Positions 35,470 to 44,937 of a stretch of 64,000 bases of DNA are shown here, in pieces. Below the pieces are notes generated by a model, which was not told the DNA's origin, did not search any database, and saw nothing but the letters and a program-made list of their open reading frames with translations. The position numbers and the translations under genes are program-made. The DNA is taken from the NCBI RefSeq assembly GCF_030687395.1, contig NZ_CP117430.1, positions 4,278,001-4,342,000 of the forward strand, given 5' to 3'. The stretch comes from Pseudomonas wuhanensis (GTDB taxonomy: Bacteria; Pseudomonadota; Gammaproteobacteria; Pseudomonadales; Pseudomonadaceae). Within the stretch, counting starts at the first letter, position 1, and each line of letters opens with the position of its first letter.

Positions 35470-36576
35470 CCGTAGGCTGCCCTCTTGGGCGCTTTGCCGC
35501 GCGCCTCCATCTTCAACGCTTCGTAAACCCGTGGTAACTGCTGACCACACACCCGATTAGCCAGAAAACCAAAATACCGAATCATCCGAAAGTGCTTTTC
35601 CGGGATGTGCTGCACCACCCGGCGCAGCATGTCCGTCTGGCTCAGCGACTCCTCCTGGTAGGTCTGCGTGCGGTGATCCAGGTAGGTGAAGCTCAACGTC
35701 GCACTGGAGGTGTAATGCGCCAGGCGGCTGCCCGAGATCGGCGGTTTTTTCAGGTAACGGCCCAGGTAAATTCACCGTCTTTCGCCCGTTTGCCGTCCTC
35801 TTCGACACATAGACGTGCCAATGCTGGCCGCCGGCGTTGAGTATCAAGTGTCGCCAGTCATTTTCGCTTTGCAGGTGAGTGTTTTCGGGCGGTACCGTGA
35901 GGTGCTCCCATTGGCCCAGCAGGCACTGGCGCACATTCCACATCCAGCGCCGGCGCATCGCCTTTTCATGAAACGCCAGGTTTTTCCAGACGCCCTGCTC
36001 ATCCAGGCCACCGGCGGTCGCCGAGAGGTGCACATGGGGACTCCAGTTGAGCCGCCGACCGTAGGTGTGGAGCGCGCCAAACAGCCCGATGCGCAAACCT
36101 CGCCGCCTGGCGGCGTACAACAGGTTGTCCGCCGCCAGGCGGCACAGCGCATCGAGCAGAGCACGGTTGTGAAAGAACACCGGCCACAGCGTGTCGGGCA
36201 GCGTAAACACCAGGTGGTACCAGGCGCAGTCGGGCAAGCGGTTGTGTTGGACGGCGATCCACTGATCGGTGGCTTTTTTGCCGCACGAAGGACAGGCCCG
36301 GCAGTGGCGGGTGTTGCACCGGTATTTGACGTGCGGGCAGTGCCCATTGCCGCAGGTGCAGTGCTTCACGCCCAGGATCGAGGTGCCGCTGGCCAGCATT
36401 TTGCTCACCGATTCCGCTTCGATGGCGTAGACCGCTGCCCTCCAGCAACCCTGCCCAGCCGCCGTTGGCCGTGAACAGGTTTTTCAAAGGGCGGGGTTTG
36501 AAGCCAGCGGACCGGCTGGAACGGGCTATGGAGTGGTGTCGAGCGGTTAGGACAGTGCCCCTCACGTCAGCGGGCC
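35470..36576 (-). pseudogene. IS801-like transposase, copy E, chimeric and truncated
   Basis: The part nearest the effector (about 35940-36480) is of the A type and the remainder of the B type, so the copy is a recombinant. The frame is broken near 36430 and near 35770, and the C-terminal end is cut by the IS6 element. It starts about 8 bases after the stop of the effector at 36584 on the same strand. Confidence 0.85.
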
Positions 36577-36583
36577 ATCCAGA

Positions 36584-37675
36584 CTATTGCGGTCCACGCG
36601 CGGCCTGCAGCGGGGCATCGATGCGCACGACACCTGCCCCCAATCCGGCGGCGTGCAGGGCGCTGGCGACGTCGCTCCGAGTTCTCAACGACCCGTCGTC
36701 GTTGTGCAGGTGCGCGTTGATCTGAGCATCCGTGGCGCCGCGCAGACGCCGTGCCCCCCCGGCGGCCTGCAGCCGGGCCGTGATGCGCTTGGCACCTGCC
36801 CCCAATCCGGCGGCGCGCAGGGCGCTGATGACGTCCTTGTGAGTTCTCAACGACCCGTCGTCGTTGTGCAGGTGCGCGGTGATCTGATTATCCGTGGCAC
36901 CTCGCCGTTTTGGCGGCTGGCCTTCGGACGCTGCCCCCGACCGAGAGGACAGGGAGGGCGCCTGGTAGGGTGCGCTGCTTACCGCATGAGCGGGCCGGTT
37001 CCGGCTAGGCCCGGGAACGCCTGTTGAGGTGCCGGCCGAGCCGTCGTGGGAAAAGACCATGGACTGGGTACTGACCGAAGCGCCCGACGGCAGCGGTGCA
37101 CCGGAAAAGTTCTGAGTACTGCTTTTTGTAATCAGGGCCTGGGTCAACTGACCCCGTGAGGATTGCGCGGCCAGTTGGCTGGGAGATGGCTGTTGCCCGC
37201 TGGCAGAGGACGCTTCCGCGTGTGCCGAGGCAGGCGGAGGGCCGGGCAGGTTTACGGATATAGCTCCCGAAAGGTCACGCAAATTAGCGCTAACGATGTC
37301 GTATTGGGATTGATCGTTTAATCGCGTGTTGATGGTTAACTCGGCCCTGGTTAAATTGGCAATGCTCATAGGATTGCCACCCACTGGTGGGCTGACCGAC
37401 GCCTGATAGGTAGCCTCCATACCGCTGGTAGATTGAAGCCGAAAAGAGTCGTCCTGTAGAGCGTTGCGTACCAGCGATGCAACACGTTGATGATCGAGGT
37501 TGGGCTGGGTTACAACCTGATCTAAAGCCAGGCCCGCATTGAGGCTCAATCGGGAAAGAGAAATTCTACCGGGATGGACAGGCTGAGCCTGAGAGCCCGA
37601 CGCTTCTGGGGGGTGAGCGGAATTGACTGATGCGGTGTAGTGCTGGGAAGGGCTACCTGATCGGAGGGGATCCAT
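36584..37675 (-). CDS. Repeat effector, type a, two repeats
   Basis: The product has 363 residues. Residues 1-258 match the gene at 18078-19655 (MDPLRSGSPS start). Only two repeats follow instead of five, with triplets HKD/GAK and RSD/GVV. The first repeat is shared with the longer paralogue and the second is different, so arrays change by recombination while the N-terminus stays constant. A perfect hrp box lies 60 bases upstream, and the C-terminus LQAARGPQ is followed by an IS801-like copy on the same strand. Confidence 0.86.
   Translation of the reverse strand: MDPLRSGSPSQHYTASVNSAHPPEASGSQAQPVHPGRISLSRLSLNAGLALDQVVTQPNLDHQRVASLVRNALQDDSFRLQSTSGMEATYQASVSPPVGGNPMSIANLTRAELTINTRLNDQSQYDIVSANLRDLSGAISVNLPGPPPASAHAEASSASGQQPSPSQLAAQSSRGQLTQALITKSSTQNFSGAPLPSGASVSTQSMVFSHDGSAGTSTGVPGPSRNRPAHAVSSAPYQAPSLSSRSGAASEGQPPKRRGATDNQITAHLHNDDGSLRTHKDVISALRAAGLGAGAKRITARLQAAGGARRLRGATDAQINAHLHNDDGSLRTRSDVASALHAAGLGAGVVRIDAPLQAARGPQ
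36587..36901 (-). repeat. Two-unit repeat array
   Basis: 315 bases, one full and one terminal unit. Confidence 0.9.
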
Positions 37676-37734
37676 GGTGGTCTGGGCCTGTTCTGAGTGA
37701 TTGAATCGGCCGCACGAAACGACCTGGATCCGAG

Positions 37735-37763
37735 TAGGTGGTCACAAGGGCTTAGGGGGTTCC
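37735..37763 (-). promoter_or_regulatory. hrp box of the second type a effector
   Basis: On the minus strand: GGAACC, 16 bases, CCACCTA. Same as at 19715-19743. Confidence 0.94.
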
Positions 37764-37818
37764 GAAGGCGGGGGGGGAACACGCGGGCCAGGCAACATGG
37801 CTGTGAAGTGGGCACGGA

Positions 37819-38854
37819 CCCATTTGCAGCCGTAGGCTGCCCTCTTGGGCGCTTTGCCGCGCGCCTCCATCTTCAACGCTTCGTAAACCCGTGGTAACTG
37901 CTGACCACACACCCGATTAGCCAGAAAACCAAAATACCGAATCATCCGAAAGTGCTTTTCCGGGATGTGCTGCACCACCCGGCGCAGCATGTCCGTCTGG
38001 CTCAGCGACTCCTCCTGGTAGGTCTGCGTGCGGTGATCCAGGTAGGTGAAGCTCAACGTCGCACTGGAGGTGTAATGCGCCAGGCGGCTGCCCGAGATCG
38101 GCGGTTTTTTCAGGTAACGGCCCAGGTAAATTCACCGTCTTTCGCCCGTTTGCCGTCCTCTTCGACACATAGACGTGCCAATGCTGGCCGCCGGCGTTGA
38201 GTATCAAGTGTCGCCAGTCATTTTCGCTTTGCAGGTGAGTGTTTTCGGGCGGTACCGTGAGGTGCTCCCATTGGCCCAGCAGGCACTGGCGCACATTCCA
38301 CATCCAACGTCGACGCAGGGCGGATTTGTGAAACGACAGATTTTCCCAGGCACCGCCTTCATCGATCCCTCCCGAGGTGGCAGAGACATGGATGTGCGGA
38401 TGCCAGTTAAGCCGTCGGCCATAGGTATGGATCGCGCAAAACACCCCGATATCCAATCCTCGGGATCGGGCGGCATACTGCAAATTGTCGACGGCCAGGC
38501 GGCACAGGGCATCGAGTAAATGACGGTTATGAAAAAACAGTGGCCACAGGGTGTCGGGCAGCGTGAACACCAGGTGTTGCCAGGCACAATCGGGCAAGCG
38601 GTGGTGTTGGACGGCCATCCACTGATCGGTGGCTTTTTTGCCACAGGATGGACAGGCCCGGCAGTGACAGGTGTTGCACAGGTATTTGACGTGAGGGCAG
38701 TTGTCGTTACCGCAGGTGTAGTGCTTTACACCCAGGATCGGGTGGCGCAGGCGAGCATTTTGGTGATCGACTCGACTTCGATATCGCGCAGGCCACCCTC
38801 ATCCAGAAGGTTGGCCCAGCATTGGTTAGCGGTGAACAGATTTTTTAGCGGCCG
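37819..38854 (-). pseudogene. IS801-like transposase, copy F, frameshifted
   Basis: Near-identical duplicate of copy B (19800-20835), with the same two frame breaks and the same junction to the effector promoter. It belongs to the duplicated block of about 3.7 kb. Confidence 0.85.
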
Positions 38855-39059
38855 GGGTTTGTAGGCAGGAATCATCTGAAGCAGAAGCGTTGGGTAGGTG
38901 GGCTTTATGATGATCGATTACAGCTGCCATGACAAAGCGCAGCCCCGTGGTAGCTCTGATGGGCAACTCGGTTTTCCTGATGCTATGCGATAGCAAGAAC
39001 GGGCGATTTGCAGCCGCAGGCTGCCTAGTTCTTTAAATTCCGTTTTCTGAAGCGACCCC

Positions 39060-39617
39060 AAGTACCTCTACCGCGCCGTCGACAAGCACGGCAAGACCGT
39101 CGATTTCCTGCTGACGGCAAAGCGCGACATGGCTGCGGCCAGGCGCTTCTTCGACAAGGCCATTAAAGCGAACGGCGAGCCGGATAAGGTCGCGATGGAC
39201 AAGAGCGGCGCTAAAAAGGCCGCAATCGATGCGATCAACACCGCTCGCAACGTGCTCATTCTGGTGCGCCAGGTTAAATACCTCAACAACATCGTCGAGC
39301 AGGACCATCGCGCCATCAAGCGGGTGACCAGGCCGATGCTCAACTTCAAATCGTTCCGGTGCGCCAACTGCGTGCTCGCCGGAATCGAACTGATTCACAT
39401 GATCCGCAAGGGCCAGTTCGCTATTGATGGCACCGACGCAAGTAAGCCGACAACACGGCCCGGTGCTACGGATGAGCAAATCAACGCGCACCTGCATAAC
39501 GACGACGGATCGTTAAGAACTCGCAGCGACGTCGCCAGCGCCCTGCACGCCGTCGGATTGGGGGCAGGTGCCAAGCGCATCGCGGCCCAGCTGCAGGCCG
39601 CGCGTGGACCGCAATAA
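39060..39617 (+). pseudogene. IS6 transposase-repeat fusion, second copy
   Basis: Duplicate of 21041-21598: IS6-type transposase C-terminal part, open from 39129 (first ATG), joined in frame to one repeat (RSD/GAK) ending LQAARGPQ. No ribosome site is visible. It is followed by the same 9-bp stem-loop and a type b effector. Confidence 0.8.
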
Positions 39618-39675
39618 TCTAGATAACCCACTTGCGTCCAATTATTTTTAATCATTTTACGTTTGCTAAGCCACT

Positions 39676-39701
39676 CACAAGACGTAGACATGCGTCTTGT
39701 G
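39676..39701. terminator. 9-bp stem-loop before the type b effector
   Basis: CACAAGACG/CGTCTTGTG, 8-base loop, no T-run. Copy of the structure at 21657-21682. Confidence 0.5.
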
Positions 39702-39763
39702 CGTGAGTTCTTAGACTAGCTCTACGTATTTGGACACCCCCAGCACTTCGCAGGAACAACTAT

Positions 39764-40954
39764 ATGCACCCCCTATCGCCTTACTCACCCAGTTACGTTT
39801 ACCCTATGCCGGACATGGAACAATCTCGTAACTTGCCACAAAATGCACCGTCACAAGCGACCCACACGGGCGCACGCCCTGCGGCAAATAGGGATATCTC
39901 TCAGGAAATTGCGCAGCTAGAAGGACAAAGAGCGTCCCTGGCCAACATGGACGGCGCAGTTGATCGGCAGATTGATAACCTGAAGCGTCAGCTGCCAAAC
40001 GACCCGGTGCCAGGTGAGGATGCAGGCTTCCATTCCAATGTACCTGATCCTGAATCAACCCTTGCGATGGCCGCCCCCTCGGCAAGCCAGGCAACGAGGG
40101 CGAGCTCTTCCACATGCGGGGGTAAAAAGCGAAGGCTCCCTGCCTCGACATATGGTCAACCATCCTCTGTCTTAAGCGGACAACAACCATCGATTTCCAG
40201 CTATCAAGCCGCGCAATCTTCACGGGGCCAGCGGGCACCAGCCACGATGGGGCAAAACAATCCTCGGAATTCAGGTCCGCTGCTGCCGTCGAGTGCCTCG
40301 GTCAGTACACGGGGCATGGCCTTTTCCCACGATGGCTCGGCCGGCACCTCAACAGGCGTTCCCGGGCCTAGCCGGAACCAGCCCGCTCATGCGGTAAGCA
40401 GCGCACCCTACCAGGTGCCCTCCCTGTCCTCTCGGTCGGGGGCAGCGTCCGAAGGCCAGCCGCCAAAACGGCGAGGCGCCACGGATAATCAGATCACCGC
40501 GCACCTGCACAACGACGACGGGTCGTTGAGAACTCACAGGGACGTCATCAGCGCCCTGCAGGCCGCCGGATTGGGGGCAGGTGTCGCGCGCATCGCGGCC
40601 CAGCTGCAGGCCGCCGGGTCGGCACGGCGTCTGCGAAGCGCCACGGATGAGCAGATCAACGCGCACCTGCGCAACGACGACGGGGCGTTGAGAACTCACA
40701 GGGGCGTCGCCAGCGCCCTGCACGCCGCCGGATTGGGGGCACGTAACGCGCGCATCGATGCCCCGCTGCGGGCCGCCGGGGCGGCACGGCTCCGGTCCAG
40801 CGCCACGGATGCTCAGATCAACGCGCACCTGCGCAACGACGACGGGGCGTTGAGAGGTCGTGACCAAGTCGCCAGCGCCCTGCGCGCCGCCGGACTGGGG
40901 GCAAGTAGGGCGCGCATCGATGCCCTGCTGCAGGCCGCGCGTGGACCACAATAG
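39764..40954 (+). CDS. Repeat effector, type b, three repeats (intact)
   Basis: The product has 396 residues from an ATG with AGGAAC upstream. Residues 1-237 hold MHPLSPYSPS, a helix with heptad character (about 43-70), a basic stretch GGKKRRLPAS that may serve as a nuclear localisation signal, and a Ser/Pro linker ending PPKRRG shared with types a and c. Residues 238-396 are three repeats with triplets HRD/GVA, HRG/RNA and RDQ/SRA. IS801 copy G starts 8 bases after the stop. Unlike types a and c it has no full hrp box; only CCACTCA remains near 39671. Expression may depend on read-through. Confidence 0.85.
   Translation: MHPLSPYSPSYVYPMPDMEQSRNLPQNAPSQATHTGARPAANRDISQEIAQLEGQRASLANMDGAVDRQIDNLKRQLPNDPVPGEDAGFHSNVPDPESTLAMAAPSASQATRASSSTCGGKKRRLPASTYGQPSSVLSGQQPSISSYQAAQSSRGQRAPATMGQNNPRNSGPLLPSSASVSTRGMAFSHDGSAGTSTGVPGPSRNQPAHAVSSAPYQVPSLSSRSGAASEGQPPKRRGATDNQITAHLHNDDGSLRTHRDVISALQAAGLGAGVARIAAQLQAAGSARRLRSATDEQINAHLRNDDGALRTHRGVASALHAAGLGARNARIDAPLRAAGAARLRSSATDAQINAHLRNDDGALRGRDQVASALRAAGLGASRARIDALLQAARGPQ
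40475..40951 (+). repeat. Three-unit repeat array
   Basis: 477 bases: two full 162-base units and one terminal unit. These units are more diverged (GALRT, GALRG) than those of other genes. Confidence 0.9.
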
Positions 40955-40961
40955 TCTGGAT

Positions 40962-42397
40962 GGCCCGCTGACGTGAGGGGCACTGTCCTAACCGCTCGAC
41001 GCCACTCCATAGCCCGTTCCAGCCGGTCCGCTGGCTTCAAACCCCGCCTTTGAAAAACCTGTTCACGGCCAACGGCGGCTGGCCAGGGTTGCTGGAGGGC
41101 AGCGGTCTACGCCATCGAAGTGGAATCGGTGAGCAAAATGCTGGCCAGCGGCACCTCGATCCTGGGCGTGAAGCACTGCACCTGCGGCAGTGGGCACTGC
41201 CCGCACGTCAAATACCGGTGCAACACCTGCCACTGCCGAGCCTGTCCTTCGTGCGGCAAAAAAGCCACCGATCAGTGGATGGCCGTTCAACACAACCGCT
41301 TGCCCGACTGCGCCTGGTACCACCTGGTGTTTACGCTGCCCGACACGCTGTGGCCGCTGTTCTTTCACAACCGTGCTCTGCTCGATGCGCTGTGCCGCCT
41401 GGCGGCGGACAACCTGTTGTATGCCGCCAGGCGGCGAGGTTTGCGCATCGGGCTGTTTGGCGCGCTCCACACCTACGGCCGACGGCTTAACTGGCACCCT
41501 CACGTGCACCTCTCGGCGACTGCTGGTGGCCTGGATGGGCAGGGCGTCTGGAAAAACCTGGCGTTTCATGAAAAGGCGATGCGCCGGCGCTGGATGTGGA
41601 ATGTGCGCAACTACCTCTTGGAGCAATGGGGCCAGCTCGTGTTGCCGCCGGAATTAGCGCACATCACCTGCGAAAGCGACTGGCGCCGCCTGGTGCTCAC
41701 TGCGGGCGGCCAACACTGGCACATCTACCGGTCGAAGAAGACGGAAAACGGGCGAAAGACCGTGAATTACCTGGGCCGTTACCTGAAGAAGCCTCCGATC
41801 TCGGGCAGTCGCCTAGCGCATTACACATCGGGCGCGACGCTGAGCTTCACCTACCTGGATCACCGCACGCAGACCTATCAGCAGGAGTCGCTGAGCCAGG
41901 CCGACATGCTGCGCCGGGTGGTGCAGCACATCCCGCAGAAGCATTTCCGGATGATCCGCTATTTCGGCTTTCTGGCCAACCGGGTGTGTGGGAAATACCT
42001 GCCGCAGGTATACGAAGCCCTGAAGATGGCAAAGCCGGGGCCGACGCCAAAGCTGTATTTCGCACAGATGGCGAAAGCGTTTTTAAATGTCGATCCGTTC
42101 AGCTGCGTGCTGTGCGGCGCGCGGATGGTGTACACGGCGGCGATCAGTGGGCTGACAGTGAAGGGGCTGGTTACCCATGCCCACGCGATCGCGCGGATGA
42201 GGTATGTGCGGGCTTGATGCGGGAGAGGTGCGTCCGAAATCTGGAAAAGGTAGAGAAAAGTCGCTTTCGGCCCCTTTTTCGACGCGGGCGATGGGTGAAA
42301 AACATTTTTCCCTGACATCGACGCCACGTTGGAAAAGTTTCGATGATGCCTTTTCAGCTCATGACCTTGGTTAGGAATTATTGAATTTCCTATACAT
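40962..42397 (+). mobile_element. IS801-like element G
   Basis: Close duplicate of copy C, ending ...CCTATACAT against CAAG at 42398-42401, again just upstream of a type c effector. Confidence 0.88.
41050..42217 (+). pseudogene. tnpA: IS801-like transposase, N-terminal frameshift
   Basis: Same as 30429-31596, including the two-base deletion. A 365-residue frame is open from the ATG at 41120 with the catalytic motifs present. Confidence 0.88.
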
Positions 42398-42545
42398 CAA
42401 GCAGACCATTAAGCACAGGGCGTTCCAGAAGAAAATCACTGGCGCAGTATCGCTTAAATCAGATTCGCGGAATTTGATGCGTAAGCCCTGCTCACCACCC
42501 GAGGACTCCGGCACTCTACACCCTCCGTCGATTGTCCCATGCCCT

Positions 42546-42574
42546 GGAACCCAACTCGCCCCCCAGACCACTCA
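42546..42574 (+). promoter_or_regulatory. hrp box of the type c effector at 42677
   Basis: GGAACC, 16 bases, CCACTCA. Perfect consensus, 103 bases before the GTG. Confidence 0.94.
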
Positions 42575-42676
42575 AACATCCCTGCCCTATGCCTATGCCT
42601 ATGCCTATGTCCGTAGGATTCGGTCTAACGATCTTACGCAGAAGCTGCCTGCTACTTATCCCATAAGGAGAAAAAA

Positions 42677-44182
42677 GTGCGCCCCCTTTCCCCACATTCT
42701 GCATACCTCGCCGCGTACCTGGCAGAAGAAAATACGACCGATATTTCGCAACGCACCACGATCATCAACGACCTCCGCACTCCTGGGGGCCAGAGAAACT
42801 TAGAAGCCGAGTATCCGCAATCGGATTTTAAACGAAGCGGTGGGCCAAAAGAGCCCGCAGCGTACACCGAACAGGACGTGAAACGGCACGTGGATCAGTA
42901 CCAGGCAAGCCGAAACCTTGCTTCCGGGTCCTCGATGCAGTCAGCCCCCCCGCCCACCGAGTGGGAAGCACCGCGCAGGTCGGTTTCACCTGACTCAAGA
43001 ACCTATCTGAGTAAAGTGTCGCTAGAGGCGTTCCGTCGCGACAACACACCGAAAATGCTGAATGATTTGAATTCGATGCGGGCTCAGCGCGGACTCCACA
43101 ATGATTATACGCTCGATGACTTAAAACCCGTCATAGCAGGCAGATTGAGTAATGAGAAGGATGCGTATGAAGCAGCGCAACGGCTTCGTGCTTTGGATCA
43201 GGGAGAGAGTCGGTCGGGCTTCTCGGGGCCAGCCCTGCCATCGGGCAGCACGGTAAGCAGCGCACCCTACCAGGTGCCCTCCCTGTCCTCTCGGTCGGGG
43301 CCAACGTCCGAAGGCCAGCCGCCAAAACGGCGAGGTGCCACGGATAATCAGATCACCGCGCGCCTGCACAACGACGACGGGTCGTTGAGAACTCACAGCG
43401 GCGTCGCCAGCGCCCTGCAGGCCGCCGGATTGGGGGCAAGTAACGCGCGCATCGATGCCCCTCTGCAGGCCGCCGGGGGGACACGGCGTCTGCGAGGCGC
43501 CACGGATGCTCAGATCAACGCGCGCCTGCACAACGACGACGGGTCGTTGAGAACTCGCAGCGGCGTCGCCAGCGCCCTGCAGGCCGCCGGATTGGGGGCA
43601 GGTGTCACGCGCATCGCGGCCCAGCTGCAGGCCGCCGGATTGGGGGCAGGTGTCGCGCGCATCACGGCCCAGCTGGCCGCCGGGGGGGCTCGGCTCCGGC
43701 CCGGCGCCACGGATGCTCAGATCGACGCGCACCTGCACAACGACGACGGGTCGTTGAGAACTCGGAGCGGCGTCGCCAGCGCCCTGCGCGCCGCCGGATT
43801 GGGAGCAAGTAGCGCGCGCATCGATGCCCAGCTGCAGGCCGCCGGGGGGGCTCGGCTCCGGCCCGGCGCCACGGATGCTCAGATCGACGCGCACCTGCAC
43901 AACGACGACGGGTCGTTGAGAACTCACAGCGGCGTCGCCAGCGCCCTGCAGGCCGCCGGATTGGGGGCAAGTACGATGCGCATCGCGGCGGCGCTGCGGG
44001 CCGCCGGGGGGGCACGGCTCCTGCGCGGCGCCACGGATGCTCAGATCAACGCGCACCTGCACAACGACGACGGGTCGTTGAGAACTCGCAGCGACGTCGC
44101 CAGCGCCCTGCACGCCGCCGGATTGGGGGCAGGTGTCGTGCGCATCGATGCCCAGCTGCAGGCCGCGCGTGGACCGCAATAG
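42677..44182 (+). CDS. Repeat effector, type c, five repeats
   Basis: The product has 501 residues from a GTG with AAGGAG upstream. Residues 1-219 match the paralogues at 29035 and 32052. Residues 220-501 are five repeats with triplets HSG/SNA, RSG/GVT, RSG/SSA, HSG/STM and RSD/GVV. The second unit carries an extra 15 residues, a doubled GLGA-GVA-RITAQL segment, so it has two candidate recognition triplets in series. The C-terminus is LQAARGPQ. An IS801-like end follows at 44190 but is cut after 127 bases. HrpL promoter perfect. Confidence 0.87.
   Translation: MRPLSPHSAYLAAYLAEENTTDISQRTTIINDLRTPGGQRNLEAEYPQSDFKRSGGPKEPAAYTEQDVKRHVDQYQASRNLASGSSMQSAPPPTEWEAPRRSVSPDSRTYLSKVSLEAFRRDNTPKMLNDLNSMRAQRGLHNDYTLDDLKPVIAGRLSNEKDAYEAAQRLRALDQGESRSGFSGPALPSGSTVSSAPYQVPSLSSRSGPTSEGQPPKRRGATDNQITARLHNDDGSLRTHSGVASALQAAGLGASNARIDAPLQAAGGTRRLRGATDAQINARLHNDDGSLRTRSGVASALQAAGLGAGVTRIAAQLQAAGLGAGVARITAQLAAGGARLRPGATDAQIDAHLHNDDGSLRTRSGVASALRAAGLGASSARIDAQLQAAGGARLRPGATDAQIDAHLHNDDGSLRTHSGVASALQAAGLGASTMRIAAALRAAGGARLLRGATDAQINAHLHNDDGSLRTRSDVASALHAAGLGAGVVRIDAQLQAARGPQ
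43334..44179 (+). repeat. Five-unit repeat array with one enlarged unit
   Basis: 846 bases. Units are 54, 69, 54, 54 and 51 residues. The 69-residue unit duplicates the GLGA-xxx-RI segment. Confidence 0.9.
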
Positions 44183-44189
44183 TCTGGAT

Positions 44190-44316
44190 GGCCCGCTGAC
44201 GTGAGGGGCACTGTCCTAACCGCTCGACGCCACTCCATAGCCCGTTCCAGCCGGTCCGCTGGCTTCAAACCCCGCCTTTGAAAAACCTGTTCACGGCCAA
44301 CGGCGGCTGGGCAGGG
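44190..44316 (+). mobile_element. IS801-like left-end remnant
   Basis: The first about 127 bases of the element (GGCCCGCTGA through the start of the transposase, TTGAAAAACCTG) are present. The match stops at GGGCAGGG, where a truncated effector on the other strand begins. Confidence 0.85.
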
Positions 44317-44736
44317 CTTTTGCAAAGTAGATCGCATCGCGGAGGATCTGAAAAACGAATCGTTTTGTGTTCGATCCAAGTCCGACTGAACATTACCTCT
44401 CCCGAACGGCAACAACTCTTGAGTCTCTCTGATTGATGCATTGGCCTCTCTTAACATTCCTAACTCAACTTCGTTGGGCCGACGATTATCAACCGTGCGA
44501 GCAAATACGTAAGCCGCCAGTCGTCGATCAGCATCCGACAACGAAGAGGTGCGTCGACGGCGATCTGAAGTATTGGTGTCTTGGACCGCGCCGAGTTCGG
44601 TCGATAACGGGTGGTTTCCTATCACCTGTTTTGCCAATGGTGTACCGGATTGGGTAGAACCTCCATTTTCGACGTCTGCCGCGTTTTCATATACAGGGCT
44701 ATGGATTGACCGGAAGCCTGAGAGCTCTATTCCCAT
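44317..44736 (-). pseudogene. Truncated candidate effector, N-terminal 140 residues
   Basis: From the ATG at 44736, preceded by AGGAG 11 bases upstream, about 140 residues are open until the junction with the IS801 remnant. The start (MGIELSGFRSIHSPVYENAA) and the Ser/Thr/Asn-rich region fit a type III signal. The rest is charged and helical. A GGTTCC on the + strand at 44831 (GGAACC on the coding strand) lacks a proper partner, so the promoter is uncertain. Family unknown. Confidence 0.5.
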
Positions 44737-44937
44737 ACGCTCTATATCTCCTGATTTTTTGACGTCAAAGGCGAAGGATGTGTTCTCTGAGTAGCGCACG
44801 AACCGTGAGGAGCGACCGCCGAACGGAATTGGTTCCGTAAGCGCTCAACTTGAGACTGTGCGAAGGCAGCACACCCGCTCACTAAATAATGCAGGTATCC
44901 ACCTCCGCAAACCGGCATTAGTTGCGAATGAAAGCTA

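Noticed and set aside
44804..44836. Possible hrp box for the truncated gene at 44736
   Set aside because: GGAACC is present on the coding strand but no CCACNNA follows at 15-16 bases.
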